Shown piece after piece: positions 1-10,678 of a stretch of DNA of 64,000 nt. The stretch is taken from NCBI GenBank assembly GCA_029204225.1, contig CM055097.1, positions 3,690,620-3,754,619 of the forward strand, in the 5' to 3' direction. Within the stretch, counting starts at the first letter, position 1, and each line of letters begins with the position of its first letter. This stretch comes from Diphasiastrum complanatum (Eukaryota > Streptophyta > Lycopodiopsida > Lycopodiales > Lycopodiaceae). The notes beneath the pieces were generated by a model, which saw nothing but the letters and a program-made list of their open reading frames with translations, had not been told where the DNA came from and did not search any database. Made by a program: the position numbers and the translations under genes.

Positions 1-575
1 AAGGCACTGTGGGACAAGTAAGCCACATGGACTAGCTTATCTTTGAATCACATTGGTGCCATGGGACAAACCCCCAATAGGCCTTTGTGACTAACTTTTA
101 CATAACTTGAAATTACATATCTATGTGTAGTGCCCATGACAATTTAAACTTAGAACTGAATAACTTAAGCCATTATGGATAAAGTAAAAGCCTAAACTTG
201 ATGGGCAAGTTCTGCCTTTAAATTCTATCCTACTTGTATTTTTAAAGATGTTCTGTAGGATGGCTAGAATATTCCTTGGAATATCAACCTACACTTGGCT
301 CTCCCTAGCACACATCTCCTGGCCTGGAGATACATCCTGGCTCATGCATGTGCTCTCCATCCACCAACTCCCAGGTAGATTCAGTGAATGGCAAGAGGGA
401 AATCCCACCACTATATAGGCATAGCACAATGGGTCCCATCAAGCATGGAAATGTCGGTGACACATCACCACCTAGGATGGTGACGTGTAGCACCCATACA
501 TGTCGATAACGCCATGCCTGTGTCATGCCCCTTGCGAGGCCGTCACTGAAGGGCATACCGTTATGGTACATAACA
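1..575 (-). repeat. Partial 3' LTR of element A
   Basis: On the minus strand a run of seven G followed by AGAA (a polypurine tract) is immediately followed by TGTTATGTACC, the expected TG start of an LTR. The LTR runs off the left edge, so its length exceeds 575 bp and its CA end is unseen. No second copy is recognisable in the window. Confidence 0.6.
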
Positions 576-589
576 TTCTCCCCCCCATA
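576..589 (-). other. Polypurine tract of element A
   Basis: The minus strand reads ATGGGGGGGAGAA directly upstream of the TG that opens the 3' LTR. The polypurine tract primes plus-strand DNA synthesis in LTR retrotransposons. Its place between the chromodomain coding end and the LTR supports the assignment. Confidence 0.65.
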
Positions 590-604
590 AAGACTTCCTT
601 CTAT

Positions 605-965
605 GGGAAAAAACCAAGGAATCTAAGTCTTAAATCATCCTCCTTCTCCCAAGTGTCCCCATCATCTGAGTTACCTTTCCAACGAATCAGATGATCATAA
701 ATTTTACCAACTGATGTTGTCGACTATCCATGATCCTTTCGGGTTCATGGGGCACAAAAGCAATCAAATCCTCCAATAGTACTAGATCATTTGTGGGAAT
801 CAGGTCATCTTTTCCACCAAGTCGTTCCTTTAAACGACTAACATGGAATACAAGATGAACCTTAGTTCCAACATGGAGTTCTAGTCTATATGTAGCCCTA
901 CCAATCTTGCTAAGAACCTTGAAAGGGCCGCTAAAACGTGGAGATAACTTCGGATATTTCCCCAT
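605..965 (-). pseudogene. Element A integrase C-terminal domain and chromodomain
   Basis: The minus-strand translation opens with the motif LSPRFSGPFKVL and continues through VFHVSRLKE, typical of the gypsy integrase C-terminal (GPY/F) domain. After PERIMDSRQ the frame shifts near 690, and the other frame continues as IRWKGN...DTWEKEDD, a recognisable chromodomain core. In chromoviruses this domain is thought to tether integration to modified histones. The ORF is broken by the frameshift. It lies just upstream of the polypurine tract, as expected for the end of pol. Confidence 0.75.
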
Positions 966-1407
966 TCGAAGTGTCTTAAAGTCTTTTGGGATTCAAAGAT
1001 ACACCCAATCACCGATCTCAAATTCTCGAGGAGCGCGGCTTTGGTTAGCATAGAATTGGGCTCGATCTAATGCTTTCTCTAGCCACCTGCAACATTTCCT
1101 GCATATCATGCAAGAAATCCGCTGCAACCGGAACCTTGAGACCTTTGAGTTCAACAGAGATAGGGGAACGGGGCTAAAAGTCGTACAAGAACATTAAAGG
1201 ACTAAAACCAGTGGCAGAATGCTTCATACTACTGTATGCGAACCCAACCATCAGGAGATATTTTTTCCAATCTAATTGTCACCTGGAAACATATGCGCGA
1301 AGCATATCTTCCATCGACTGGTTGACACGTTCGGTCTGACTATCGGTTTCTAGGTGATCCGTAGACAATAGACTTAAAGTGGTTTCCAGTCTTTCAAAGA
1401 CCGCCTG
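966..1407 (-). pseudogene. Element A integrase core to C-terminus linker, broken
   Basis: This stretch lies between the integrase core and the C-terminal domain, where the third catalytic residue (Glu) of the integrase and the following helices should be encoded. No uninterrupted frame remains. It is kept as degenerate pol because both flanks are in the expected order and orientation. Confidence 0.5.
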
Positions 1408-1905
1408 TCAGAACTTGCTAGTAAACTTGGAAGAACGATCACTAACAATATCGTTCGAAAAACCATACAACCTGAATAACTTTTCAATGAAGAGTTGAGC
1501 AAGTTCAGAAGCTTTGACAATAGTCTTTGTTGGAATAAACTGCACCCTTTTGGTTAGCCTGTCAACTACTACCCAAATAGCATCGTGACCCTTCCAAAAC
1601 TTGGGAAGTCTGACCACAAAATCCATGAAAATACTTTTCCATTTCTTGCTGGGAATTTCCAACGGATGCAACAGACCAACTGCTTTGAGTATTTCTGCTT
1701 TATTTACTTGGCACTGTTCACACTTTTGAACATATGCCTCGACATGACCTTTCATTTTTGGCCAATAAAATTCTCTCTTAACAAGGTCAAGTGTTCTCTG
1801 TATACCAGGGTGTCTTGCACTGGGGCTATCATGGCACTCGCGTAGGATTTGGGCCCTAAAGTTCACGATATCTAGCACACAGACTTTTTCTCTACGGAAA
1901 AGCAA
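1408..1905 (-). pseudogene. Element A integrase: zinc-binding domain and catalytic core (partial)
   Basis: The 165-residue minus-strand ORF has an HHCC zinc-binding module (H-D-S-P..H-P-G.. then CEQC), followed by FYWPKM and the catalytic core. The first catalytic Asp is in FMDFVVRLP and the second in IVSDRSSKF. The frame ends before the third residue (Glu). Integrase inserts the cDNA copy of the element into the genome. Family identity is clear; the protein is a fragment. Confidence 0.85.
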
Positions 1906-2051
1906 ACCATTCCGAATGGAATAATCATCAAGTATCTTCTCTTCACGAGATTTTTTGACTTCTACTTTCCAAGATTATTCTTCAATATAGAGCTTCCTGC
2001 TAGAACTTCTTGCCAAATACGACCGAAAAACTCATAGGTCTGACAAAGATC

Positions 2052-2560
2052 TCAAAGAGAAAGATACAACTCGGATTGGAACTCAACAAAGCATAACTGA
2101 TTAACTTCTCCAATCTGGCTCAAAGCATCAGCGACACAATTCGACACACCTCGACGGTACTTAATGTCGAATTCAAACTCTTGAATGAGTTCCGACCAAC
2201 GGGCCTTACGACCCCTAAGGTCCGAGGCGTCACAGATATACTTAAGAGATTCATGATCTATCATAACCATGAATTTAGATCCGTACAAATAATGTCTCCA
2301 GATTTTTAACGCATGGATGACAGCAAAAAGTTCCTTCTCATAAGTAGAATATCTACATTGAGCTGGGTCCAACTTCTTGCTCTTGAAAGCCACAGGTCTA
2401 CCATCCTGGTAAAGGACTGCACCCACCGCATAGTCATTAGCATCTGTTTCCACCAAGAAAAATCCGCTAGGATCCAGTATGTGTAAGATAGGGGCTGTAG
2501 ACACTAAGATCTTCCAAGCTTCAAAGCTTTGATTAAGTTCATCGGTTTCGAACGCCTTCC
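2052..2560 (-). pseudogene. Element A RNase H domain
   Basis: From about 2560 leftwards the minus strand encodes the RT thumb end (SFEAWKILVSTAPIL) and then RNase H. The four acidic residues are visible: D in VETDAND, E in YEKELFAVIHALK, D in MIDHESLKY and D in VADALSQ. RNase H removes RNA from the RNA:DNA hybrid in reverse transcription. This is the best preserved domain of the element. It ends at a stop just after the final catalytic Asp and is separated from the integrase by degenerate sequence (1906-2051). Confidence 0.85.
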
Positions 2561-2652
2561 AACTTTCTTCTTATTACCCTTTTTAGTTTTTCTTTTGGGT
2601 TTCTTCACTCCCTTAAGAAGATTTGTTAGAGGCAATGCAATTAAAACATAGT

Positions 2653-3408
2653 TGTTGGAGGGTTTGCGGATCCCGAGGCCACCCTAACCCTAGTTAATAA
2701 GTGAGAGGGATTTGGCACCCCGCGTGTGTAAGTCCAACCCGATGATCACATAGTTATTTGATTAGTTACAAGTCAATAAAAGGACTATAGGCCTTTTTGC
2801 GGGACTTTTAATATCGCAGGGCCTAAATGTCAAGTTAGTGAATAAAGTTGGGTTTCCCTCCAATTTTGATGGTTCTCACACTTTTATAAATTTGATTAAA
2901 AAGAGAGGCAAGACTGGACCAATAGGATTCAAAGGCCAGGGCCCTCCTCTCTACTATAAAAAGGGACCAACTCGAGTTGTTCCTCATGTTCATTTCCTCA
3001 TTTCAATAAAGCATATTGGTTCTCTTTAGAAATGGATTGATGAATGTCCTTGCTCTTCCTCTCTTCTCCTCCATTTCTCATGCTTTCTTTGGATTTTGCT
3101 AATTGTTGGATTTGATCATTATTGAAATTGTTATTTCTTATGCTTCTTGTGAGAGAGAAAGGGAGAGAGAGAAGAGTGAGTTTCTATCATTGTTGTGGAT
3201 TTAGAGTTAATGGAAGTAGGGTTAATGGATGTAGTGTTAATGCTTAGTGTTAATGGATGTAGTGTTAGGTCCTCAATTCATGTTGAAATTTGAACTATAC
3301 TATCGCTCTCATGGGAACGAACCTACGCGTGACAACTAACTCTGTCTCTTTGATGCTAGATTGACTAGATCTTGGATTCAGGTTAGGCAAGGAAAGAAAC
3401 CCACTACA
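2653..3408 (+). repeat. 5' LTR of element B
   Basis: The 756-bp block begins TGTTGGAGGG and ends ACTACA. Its first part recurs inverted at about 13408-13823 and its second part recurs directly at 14054-14377. Together these two pieces make a rearranged 3' LTR. The LTR holds a TATA-like box and an AATAAA signal. Confidence 0.85.
2955..3010 (+). promoter_or_regulatory. LTR core promoter and poly(A) signal of element B
   Basis: TATAAAAAG at 2955-2963 lies about 300 bp into the LTR, and AATAAA lies at 3005-3010. This spacing suits the U3/R region of an LTR. The same TATA and AATAAA are kept in the inverted 3' copy (13446-13530). Activity is inferred from motifs only. Confidence 0.5.
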
Positions 3409-3412
3409 ATTT

Positions 3413-3430
3413 TGGTGCCGTTGCCGGGGA
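3413..3430 (+). other. Primer-binding site, tRNA-Asp type, element B
   Basis: TGGTGCCGTTGCCGGGGA lies four bases after the LTR end. It matches, with one C-to-T change, the complement of the 3' end of plant tRNA-Asp, the primer typical of Athila/Tat elements (TGGCGCCGTTGCCGG). It sets the lineage and strand of the element. Confidence 0.8.
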
Positions 3431-4219
3431 GCTACGCCAATTTTTCAGTTTGCAGCATGTTTTGGTTGATGGTTAGCTTGCATTAGGCATCTTGTCGTGG
3501 CATGAATAGTGTTAAAATTGCATTGTAGGGTTATTTTGGGATTGATTTTGCTAGATTTGAGTGGATTTGCTTGTTTGAAATCTAATCTGATTATTAAATA
3601 GGAAAAGCTATTCAGATCACCAATCTTAAGATCCATTTGGATCTGAGATATTAGAGAAAATAACAAAAATTGGTCAAATCTATCAAATTTGGTCAAAAAG
3701 AGACAAAAAGCGTCATCAAAGCTCAGAACTTTTTACCCTCTTTCAGGAAACCTTCGCCGAGTTGTAGACACCTTCGGTTTTGTTCACAAAACCTTCAATT
3801 TGAAGGGCGAAGATTAATTCCCAGCAGATTTCCAGAAACATCAGAAAAACCACCAAAAAACACCAAAAATTATCTAAACCCTAAACAATACAGAAAAAGA
3901 ACCTTTGCCCAATTCATTGTGCTTAGATGTGATTCAGATCTATCTACTACCAGGTCGACGAAGAATAATACCAAAAATAGAAAGGTTTTCAGAGGATCAG
4001 TTGTCATATTTTTGCCAAAAAAGTTACTTTTTTGCAAACTTACAAGTATTACTCTTGATCCTTCGCCAGAACCTTCACCGAGTTTCCAGAATATTCTATT
4101 TATAGTAAAATACTATCTTTGAGTTCGGAGAAGATTCATCTTGATCAGATCACAAAAAATCTTGATTTTTACCCTCGCCAGATTACAAAAACTGTATTCG
4201 GTTCAAACCGCAGAAGTTT
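3431..4219 (+). other. Leader of element B with CCTTCGCC-type short repeats
   Basis: No long coding frame is convincing here. Variants of ACCTTCGCCGAG or CCTTCGCCAG recur (about 3749, 3772, 4060 and 4071), some with inverted GGGCGAAG forms. The same motif recurs in the spacer at 10.1-10.44 kb. An N-terminal part of gag may be degenerate in this stretch. Confidence 0.5.
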
Positions 4220-5296
4220 ATGGAAGACCCTTTCCTACTTTTAAGTAAAATTAAAATGGGAAAGCGGGAAATGGTTAGAGATTACATCGAAAGGGTGAAA
4301 CGTCTTAGATCTGAATGTGAACTTGAGCTGATTAATGAAAATGCCATGATTATGTGGTTTTTGTCAGGTCTACCTAAACGGATCAGACGTAAACTGAAAT
4401 GCCATAATGAGTACGCACTTTTGCAAAATGCGATGGACGATGCAATTCGGGAGGAGGATGAAGATTTAGATGATGAGTCGAATGTCAGTATTTTGCCTTA
4501 TACAGCAGGGCAGACTACTACGACATCCACCACTGTTGCATCAACGAATGCCAATGCTACTATAGAAATGATGCTCAATGAGTTCGAGAAACTTGGAAAG
4601 ACCTAGCAGAAACAGATGGAAAAGTTGCAGTTGCAATTCCATGGAGAAGTGAACAAGGAACCTGAGAAGTTTGCAAAGACTTTTTCTACCAGGAAAAATG
4701 TCTGGTGTTCTATTCGTACAGGAAAACACACAGTGAACGAGTGTCCTCAATTGAAAAAACGAATGAAAATCAGTGTTTGCCATCTGTGTAATTCACCTGA
4801 CCATGAGACTGTCTTTTGCAACTTCAACCCTCGGATAATTCAGCAACAGTATGCCTAGATGGAATATCGAGATCCACAGTTTGGAGGCAATCCAGCAGCA
4901 AAACTTCGACAATCTACTCTTGGATACTCGGATCGTCTAGCTTTGCCTGCCCCACCAAAACACTCTGCTCCTCCCGCCAATTTGATGGAACCAGAACTTA
5001 CGGAAGTACTGAGCAATGGAGCTATGGTAATGAATGATCAGGGAGGTGGATCTTCAGAACAGTATGCCATTTATGTTGTCGCTCAACAACAAGCCTCGAG
5101 AAATTGGGCCAAAGCACCACTTGGATGCTTTGCATGTGGAGAAAATCACAGAGTTGCAAAATGCCCAAATAAAGAAAAATTTGTACCATTCTGTCGTGAC
5201 TGTGGATATGGGCATTGCTATAAAGATTGTCCAGCAAGACTGAAGCCACCACCAACTACAACACCTGTAAATTTGATAACAATCAAGCAAGGATAG
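4220..5296 (+). pseudogene. Element B gag (capsid and three zinc knuckles), stop-interrupted
   Basis: One reading frame runs from 4220 through 5296, broken by in-frame TAG codons at 4604, 4856 and 5294. The first part resembles a retrotransposon gag capsid (YIERVKRLRSEC, MWFLSGLPKRIRRKL). Further on are CHLCNSPDHETVFC (CX2CX4HX4C), CFACGENHRVAKC and CRDCGYGHCYKDC (CX2CX3HX4C), three zinc knuckles that would bind RNA. The frame is the same as the downstream protease ORF, so gag-pro was once continuous. N-terminal gag sequence upstream of 4220 is not recognisable. Confidence 0.75.
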
Positions 5297-5323
5297 GTAG
5301 CTCATAATATACCAAGTGCACCC

Positions 5324-6949
5324 TTGATGGTGGTCACCAAAGCACAAAAGCAAAAAGAACCAGTAGTGGATTCAATACTTGTTGATTCTATACCATTGAA
5401 TGATACACCAACAGCATCGGAAGTCTATCCAAATCTTAATGCAAAAAAACGAAGATATCAGGATATGAGACAGTGGATTAAACATCTGCGAGAAGAAGCG
5501 GAACATGAAGCTGCTAAAGTAACAGCTGAAGTTCGGTCTTCACCATTGCAGTCTCCAAGAAATTTATGTACGGATTTGAATGATCAATCACATCATCACA
5601 AAGAACCCTTCAAGATGACTAAATCGGAAGCACCGCATATAGAATTACTCATGAATATTTTGTCTAGCAAGATCAATATTTTATTGGGAGAGTTCCTAAA
5701 GTTGGTGCCAAAAGCAAAAGAAGTCTTAGCGCAAAAGTTAGCTCAAGAAGAATCAGAAGACCATCATGAGCCTCTTTTTTGTGTTGGATTTGAAGAATCT
5801 AACGATGTACTCCATGTTGGAGCCGCTTGGGAAAGTGAACAAAAGAATATCACTCTGCCAACACAACATAGACAATTTTCTAAAGAAGTAGTCTTGATAG
5901 ACGGCGGTTCAGGAGTTAACCTGATTTCTACAAAGCTATGTACAAAATGGGGCCTTACAAAGATTAAGCCTGCTAGTTTTGCTATTAAGCTAGCTGATCA
6001 AACGACGGTTCGTCCACGAGGAATGGTGGAAGATATACCTGTCAGGATTGCAGGAGTACAATTCGTCATTACTTTCGTCGTGATGGACTTACCAGAAGCA
6101 CCAAATGTCTACCGAGTTCTCTTAGGACATCCATGGTTACGAGTTGCGCAAGTAATCCATAACTGGGGTAACAGCAAAATCACTTTTGAAAATCGTGAAC
6201 ATGCAGCTAAAATTGATCCTACGACTTGGACTATCAAGCCAGTGGTTCAAAAAGCGGATGACGATTCATCAACAACGGGTCACACTTGTGATCGACCAGA
6301 GAAAAAATTGGGAGTTCATTACGATTCTCAAACGGATACTGTCAATTGGAACGAAGCTCTTGCAACAATTGATTGTACAGCAGGATACATGTGTCAACAA
6401 GATATTCAATCAGAGATGAGCGAGATTTCCTTGTTAGATCGAACTTTGAATACGCCAATCATGTTTCTACTAAATGTGCTGAATGTAGCCTGGATATCAA
6501 CGGAACCTATACCAGATCAAATTGAGAATGATCTCATACCAATGAGCCATGCCTTAACTTATGATGGCAATGCAGAACCTATGGATGAACAGATTCTACA
6601 TCATATGGATCCGACCAGATTTGGAGTGCGTAATGTTCCTAATGAACCAACAATCAAATTGCCCAAAGTAGTTATATTGAAGGGAGACATAATGACAGGT
6701 TCAATGACGAAGAAACAAGCAAAGCAACATTATAATACAGTCCTGAAATGGAAAAATCCCCCTCGAAAGATCGATTTTAAGAAAGTGCCACCTCTATTGG
6801 ATAAAGACAAAGGGAAAGTCAAGAATGATTCTTCAAGTCAGATCTCCAGCAAGACATCATCGTCTAGGAAGTCTTCACTTGTAAAGAAAGATTTATCATC
6901 CCGAAAGTCATCACCTCCACGATCAATTCCTGCTAAGAAGACTAAATGA
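5324..6949 (+). pseudogene. Element B protease region and linker to RT
   Basis: This 541-codon open stretch is in the gag frame. Near its middle (about 5892-5935) is VVLIDGGSGVNLIS, the aspartic protease active site with DGG in place of the usual DSG/DTG. The supporting flap-like and ILG-like motifs follow (VVMDLPEAPNVYRVLLGHPWL). The N-terminal part is charged with no clear domain. The C-terminus is a Lys/Ser-rich tail ending in TGA at 6947. RT follows in the same frame at 7004. Protease would cleave the polyprotein. Confidence 0.75.
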
Positions 6950-7003
6950 AGAGCCAAGACAAGTCCTTTCGGAAAAGAACAAGCAAATGTATTCCAGCAT
7001 GAT

Positions 7004-8556
7004 ATGCCAGAGCATTTTAAACATTATACACTGGATGATGTGGTTATCATGCTACCTAAAGCACATCGTGAACCTGAAGAACACATGCCGGAATCTAAAA
7101 AGGTTTACGATGGCCCAGCTAGGACGCAGCCAATGAATCTTGCAGAACCAGGAGAACCGAAAAAGATTGTACAAGTGGGACCACAACTTACTCCTGAACA
7201 TTATCAAGCACTCCGTTTGCTACTTAGTAAGTATCAAGATTGTTTTGCATGGACTTATCAAGATTTGAAGGGTATTCCGACAACAGTCATTGAACATACC
7301 ATACCTTTAGTACCTGATGCAGTACCAAAGGTTACAAAGTTCTATCGCTGTAATCCTAATGTGGCAGATCTGATAAAGAAAGAACTTCAGAGATTGCTTG
7401 ACGCCGATTTCATTTATGAGATCAAGCATACGGAATGGATTTCACTGATTGTCATTGTTCCTAAGAAAAATGGAAAATTGCGAATCTGTGTGAATCTCAA
7501 AGCATTGAATAAAGTGACATGGAAGGATCACTTTCCGTTACCTTTTACTGAACGCATTTTGGATCGCCTTGTTGGAGCGGAAGCTTATAGTTTCCTGGAT
7601 GGATTTAGGGTTACAACTAGGTTAAGATGCACCTGTCGATCGTCACAAAACTGCTTTTGCAACAGAATGGGGCACCTATGCTTACAAAGTAATGTTGTTT
7701 AGACTCTGTAATGCACCAAGTTCATTCCAAAGAGTAATGCAATTTGCCTTTAAAGATTATCTGTAGAAATTCCTTAGGCGACTTGGGAGTTCATAGTACA
7801 GATACAGACCACCTGGATCGATTGGAGAAAGTCTTTGAAAGATGCCGCAAATATCAGATTTTTCTAAATCCAGAAAAATGCCAGATATGGGTTTCTCACG
7901 GAGTGGTGCTTGGACATGTGATATCAAGACATGGTATTGTCACCGGTTACTCTAAGATCAAAGTTATTGTGGAATTGCCACCGCCAGCAACAATTCAAGG
8001 AGTTTATGTGTTTATGGGTCATGAGAACTACTATCGAATTTTTGTTATCTTCTTTGCGGATTTAGCACGACCTATATACAAATTAACTGTTGTTCTTATT
8101 TGGACAGTAGAGGCGTTAGAAGCCTTTGAAAAGTTAAAAAAAGCATTATCTTCAGCACCAATACTGTGTTCTCCAGATTGGACATTAGAGTTTCATGTTC
8201 ATACGGATGCCTCAAAATACGCCATTGGATCAGTTTTGACGCAGCCAGGTGACTATAAGAAGGATTATCCTATACGATTTGCAAGCAGACAGCTTACAGA
8301 TCCAGAGAAGAATTATTCAACAACAAAACGTGAAGCGCTAGCCATGATTTTTTTTGTTCGAAAATTTCATCACTACCTCATGGAAACGCACTTTGCATTT
8401 TATACGGATCATCAACCGTTACTTTACTTGGTAAATAAGATGTGTAATACTGGACGTATTGCAAGATGGTTATTATTATTGACTGAATTTGACTTTCGAA
8501 TTGTGGTCAGAAAGGAGAAGCAACATTATCTAGCCAATCACGTTTCGCGAATTTAA
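7004..8556 (+). pseudogene. Element B reverse transcriptase and RNase H
   Basis: RT fingers and palm begin with FAWTYQDLKGIP, then IVPKKNGKLRICVNLKALN and AYSFLDG (first catalytic Asp). A frameshift near 7608 follows. The next frame reads CNAPSSFQRVMQF; the FLDD catalytic stretch expected after KFL (about 7770) is deleted and shifted. From 7780 the frame reads through LGVHS, the palm/thumb and RNase H. RNase H keeps D (HTDASKYAIG), E (TKREALAM) and D (YTDHQPLL), but the final Asp is Asn (ANHVSRI). Related RT scrap 33752-34235 retains LDD at the lost site. The enzyme cannot be active. Confidence 0.85.
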
Positions 8557-8577
8557 TCCGCACCAGTTAATATTGAA

Positions 8578-9899
8578 GTGGATGATGAACTGCCAGATGC
8601 TGCGTTGTTCTATGTTGAAGCAGTACCTGAGTGGGCGACAGATATTGTTGAGAACCTGATGCTAGGACAACCGAATGACTCTTTGACAAAAGTACAGAAA
8701 AGACAATTGATTCATAAGGCTCAACTTTATCAATTAATTGCAGGACAATTGTATCGTCATGGATCAGATAATATTTTACGAAGATGTATTTTACCGCATG
8801 AAGTACCAGATCTAATCATGTTTTCACATGATGGCATGGGTGGATGACACTTCTCTACATATATTATTGTTCGCAAACTTTTGCAATCCGGTTGTTGGTG
8901 GCCTACGCTTCATAAGGACACCAAAAATTTTATTCAGACATGTGATGTCTGCAAGCGAGCACGACGGCCTACTCGACAGAATTATGAACCCTTACATCCG
9001 ATTTTATCGCAAGCACCGTTTGAAAAATGGGGACTGAAGTATGTTGGTCCTATTCATCCCGCTGCTCAAGGATCTCAGGCCCACTACATTATCGTCGCAA
9101 CTGATTATTGACCAAGTGGGTTGAAGCCAAAGCTGTCAAAGTGGCTGATGTGAAATCAACGGCCAAGTTTCTATATGAAAATATTATAATCAAATTTGGA
9201 TGTCAAATCGAAATTGTCAGTGATCAGGGTACACACTTTGTTAATCAAACAATAAAGTGTTTACTGGAAGATTTCTTTGTTATACACAGATTTAGTACTC
9301 CCTACTATCCCAGAGGGAATGGCCAAGCTGAATCTTCCAATAAGATTCTCTGCACCATTATTACAAAGATAGTTGAAGCGAGTCGCTCTGATTGGAAATA
9401 TAAACTGTATGCAGCATTATGGGCATTCAAAATCGCTTACAAAAATAGTACAAATCAAACACCTTTTCAACGGGTTTATGGTCAAGATACTGTTATGCCA
9501 ATTGAATTTTTAATCCCATCTTTATGCATAGCAGCAACAGAATGATTAAATGATGATCAGTCTTTACAACTTCGTCATGAAGCGTTGCACAAATTATGTG
9601 AAACTCGATTGATGGCAGTTCATGCCTTAGCAGCAGAGAAAGCCTGCCGCAAGGCATGGCACGATCGTCGATTGCACAAGAAAGATCTGGAAGTAGGAGA
9701 TCTTGCATTGATGTACAAAACCAAGCTGATCACGGGTAAGTTGAAGTTTATTGGAGAAGGCTCGTACAAAGTGAAGGAAATCCTGAACTATGGCGCAGAA
9801 ATTCTTGAGCACTTGGATGGAAAACAATTTGATACTCCGGTAAATGGCAGCCGATTACGCAAGTTTCGGCAGCCTGCTCCGCCAATTCAGCAAGCCTGA
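8578..9899 (+). pseudogene. Element B integrase
   Basis: The zinc-binding HHCC is split by a frameshift near 8845 (HDGMGG, then HF.., then CDVCKRARRP). The core has WGLKYVGPI where WGLDFVGPI is expected, so the first catalytic Asp is lost. The second Asp (IVSDQGTHF) and the Glu (GQAESSNKI) are kept, though after another frameshift near 9110. The C-terminus has DLALMYKT and YKVKEIL and ends at 9899. A stop at 9543 also breaks the frame. This is the last standard pol domain; unusual additional coding sequence follows downstream. Confidence 0.8.
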
Positions 9900-10678
9900 T
9901 CTCAATATATTTTTCATTTTATTTGTTTTTAATTTTTTGTTTTCAATAATTAATTTGCTGGCTTTTTTTGGAAAAAGACAGTTAAAAAAAATAATAATAA
10001 TAAAAAAAAGTCAGAAAGTCATCAGCATAAGAAAAGGAAGCACAATATTTTTATGGAAAATGACTTAGAAAACCACTGTTTTGGGTAGATTTGGCCAATA
10101 CAATATCGAAAACCTTTGCTGAGCCCTCAGACTGTACATCCACCCTTGATTTATCTAAATTGAAGTGGGCGAAGATTTTTGATAAGAGAAAATTTAATTT
10201 TTGAGTCAGGCGAATGTTCAGTGATATGCCATTTTGGGAACCTTCGCCGAGCATCATAACGTCATTATGAACCTTCGCCGACCTGCTAGATGATCTTAAA
10301 ATGTCAAAATTAGGCTGTCCATAGGTTCAGATTGTAAAAAAAACATTTATGATAGTACCTGGGCAAAGGTTCATCCTTCGCCAGCCCTGGAAAACGTTCG
10401 CCTGATAGGTTCAGATCTCTAAAAACCTTCGCCGAGATTTTTATAGCCTATTTTTACAGTATTTACATGCTTGCAAGTTTTTGTTCAGAACTGATCAGCC
10501 CAACTACTATTCAGTGTAATGGACCCACCAAATTCACCTATAAGTTGGCTAAATTCGATTCATTCCTCACTTTTGCTAGCGACGCTAATGCGAATTTTTC
10601 TTGCGACCAAAGCCTTCCAAATTTCCTGCATTGCCTTCCGATACACTCTCACGCGATTATAATTCCTTTCTGATCATC
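9900..10678 (+). other. Spacer after integrase with clustered CCTTCGCCGAG repeats
   Basis: An A/T-rich stretch is followed by at least five copies or variants of the CCTTCGCC motif (for example near 10242, 10271, 10374 and 10428) and inverted GGGCGAAG forms. No coding frame is supported before the ATG at 10679. The same motif family occurs in the leader at 3.75-4.08 kb. Confidence 0.5.
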
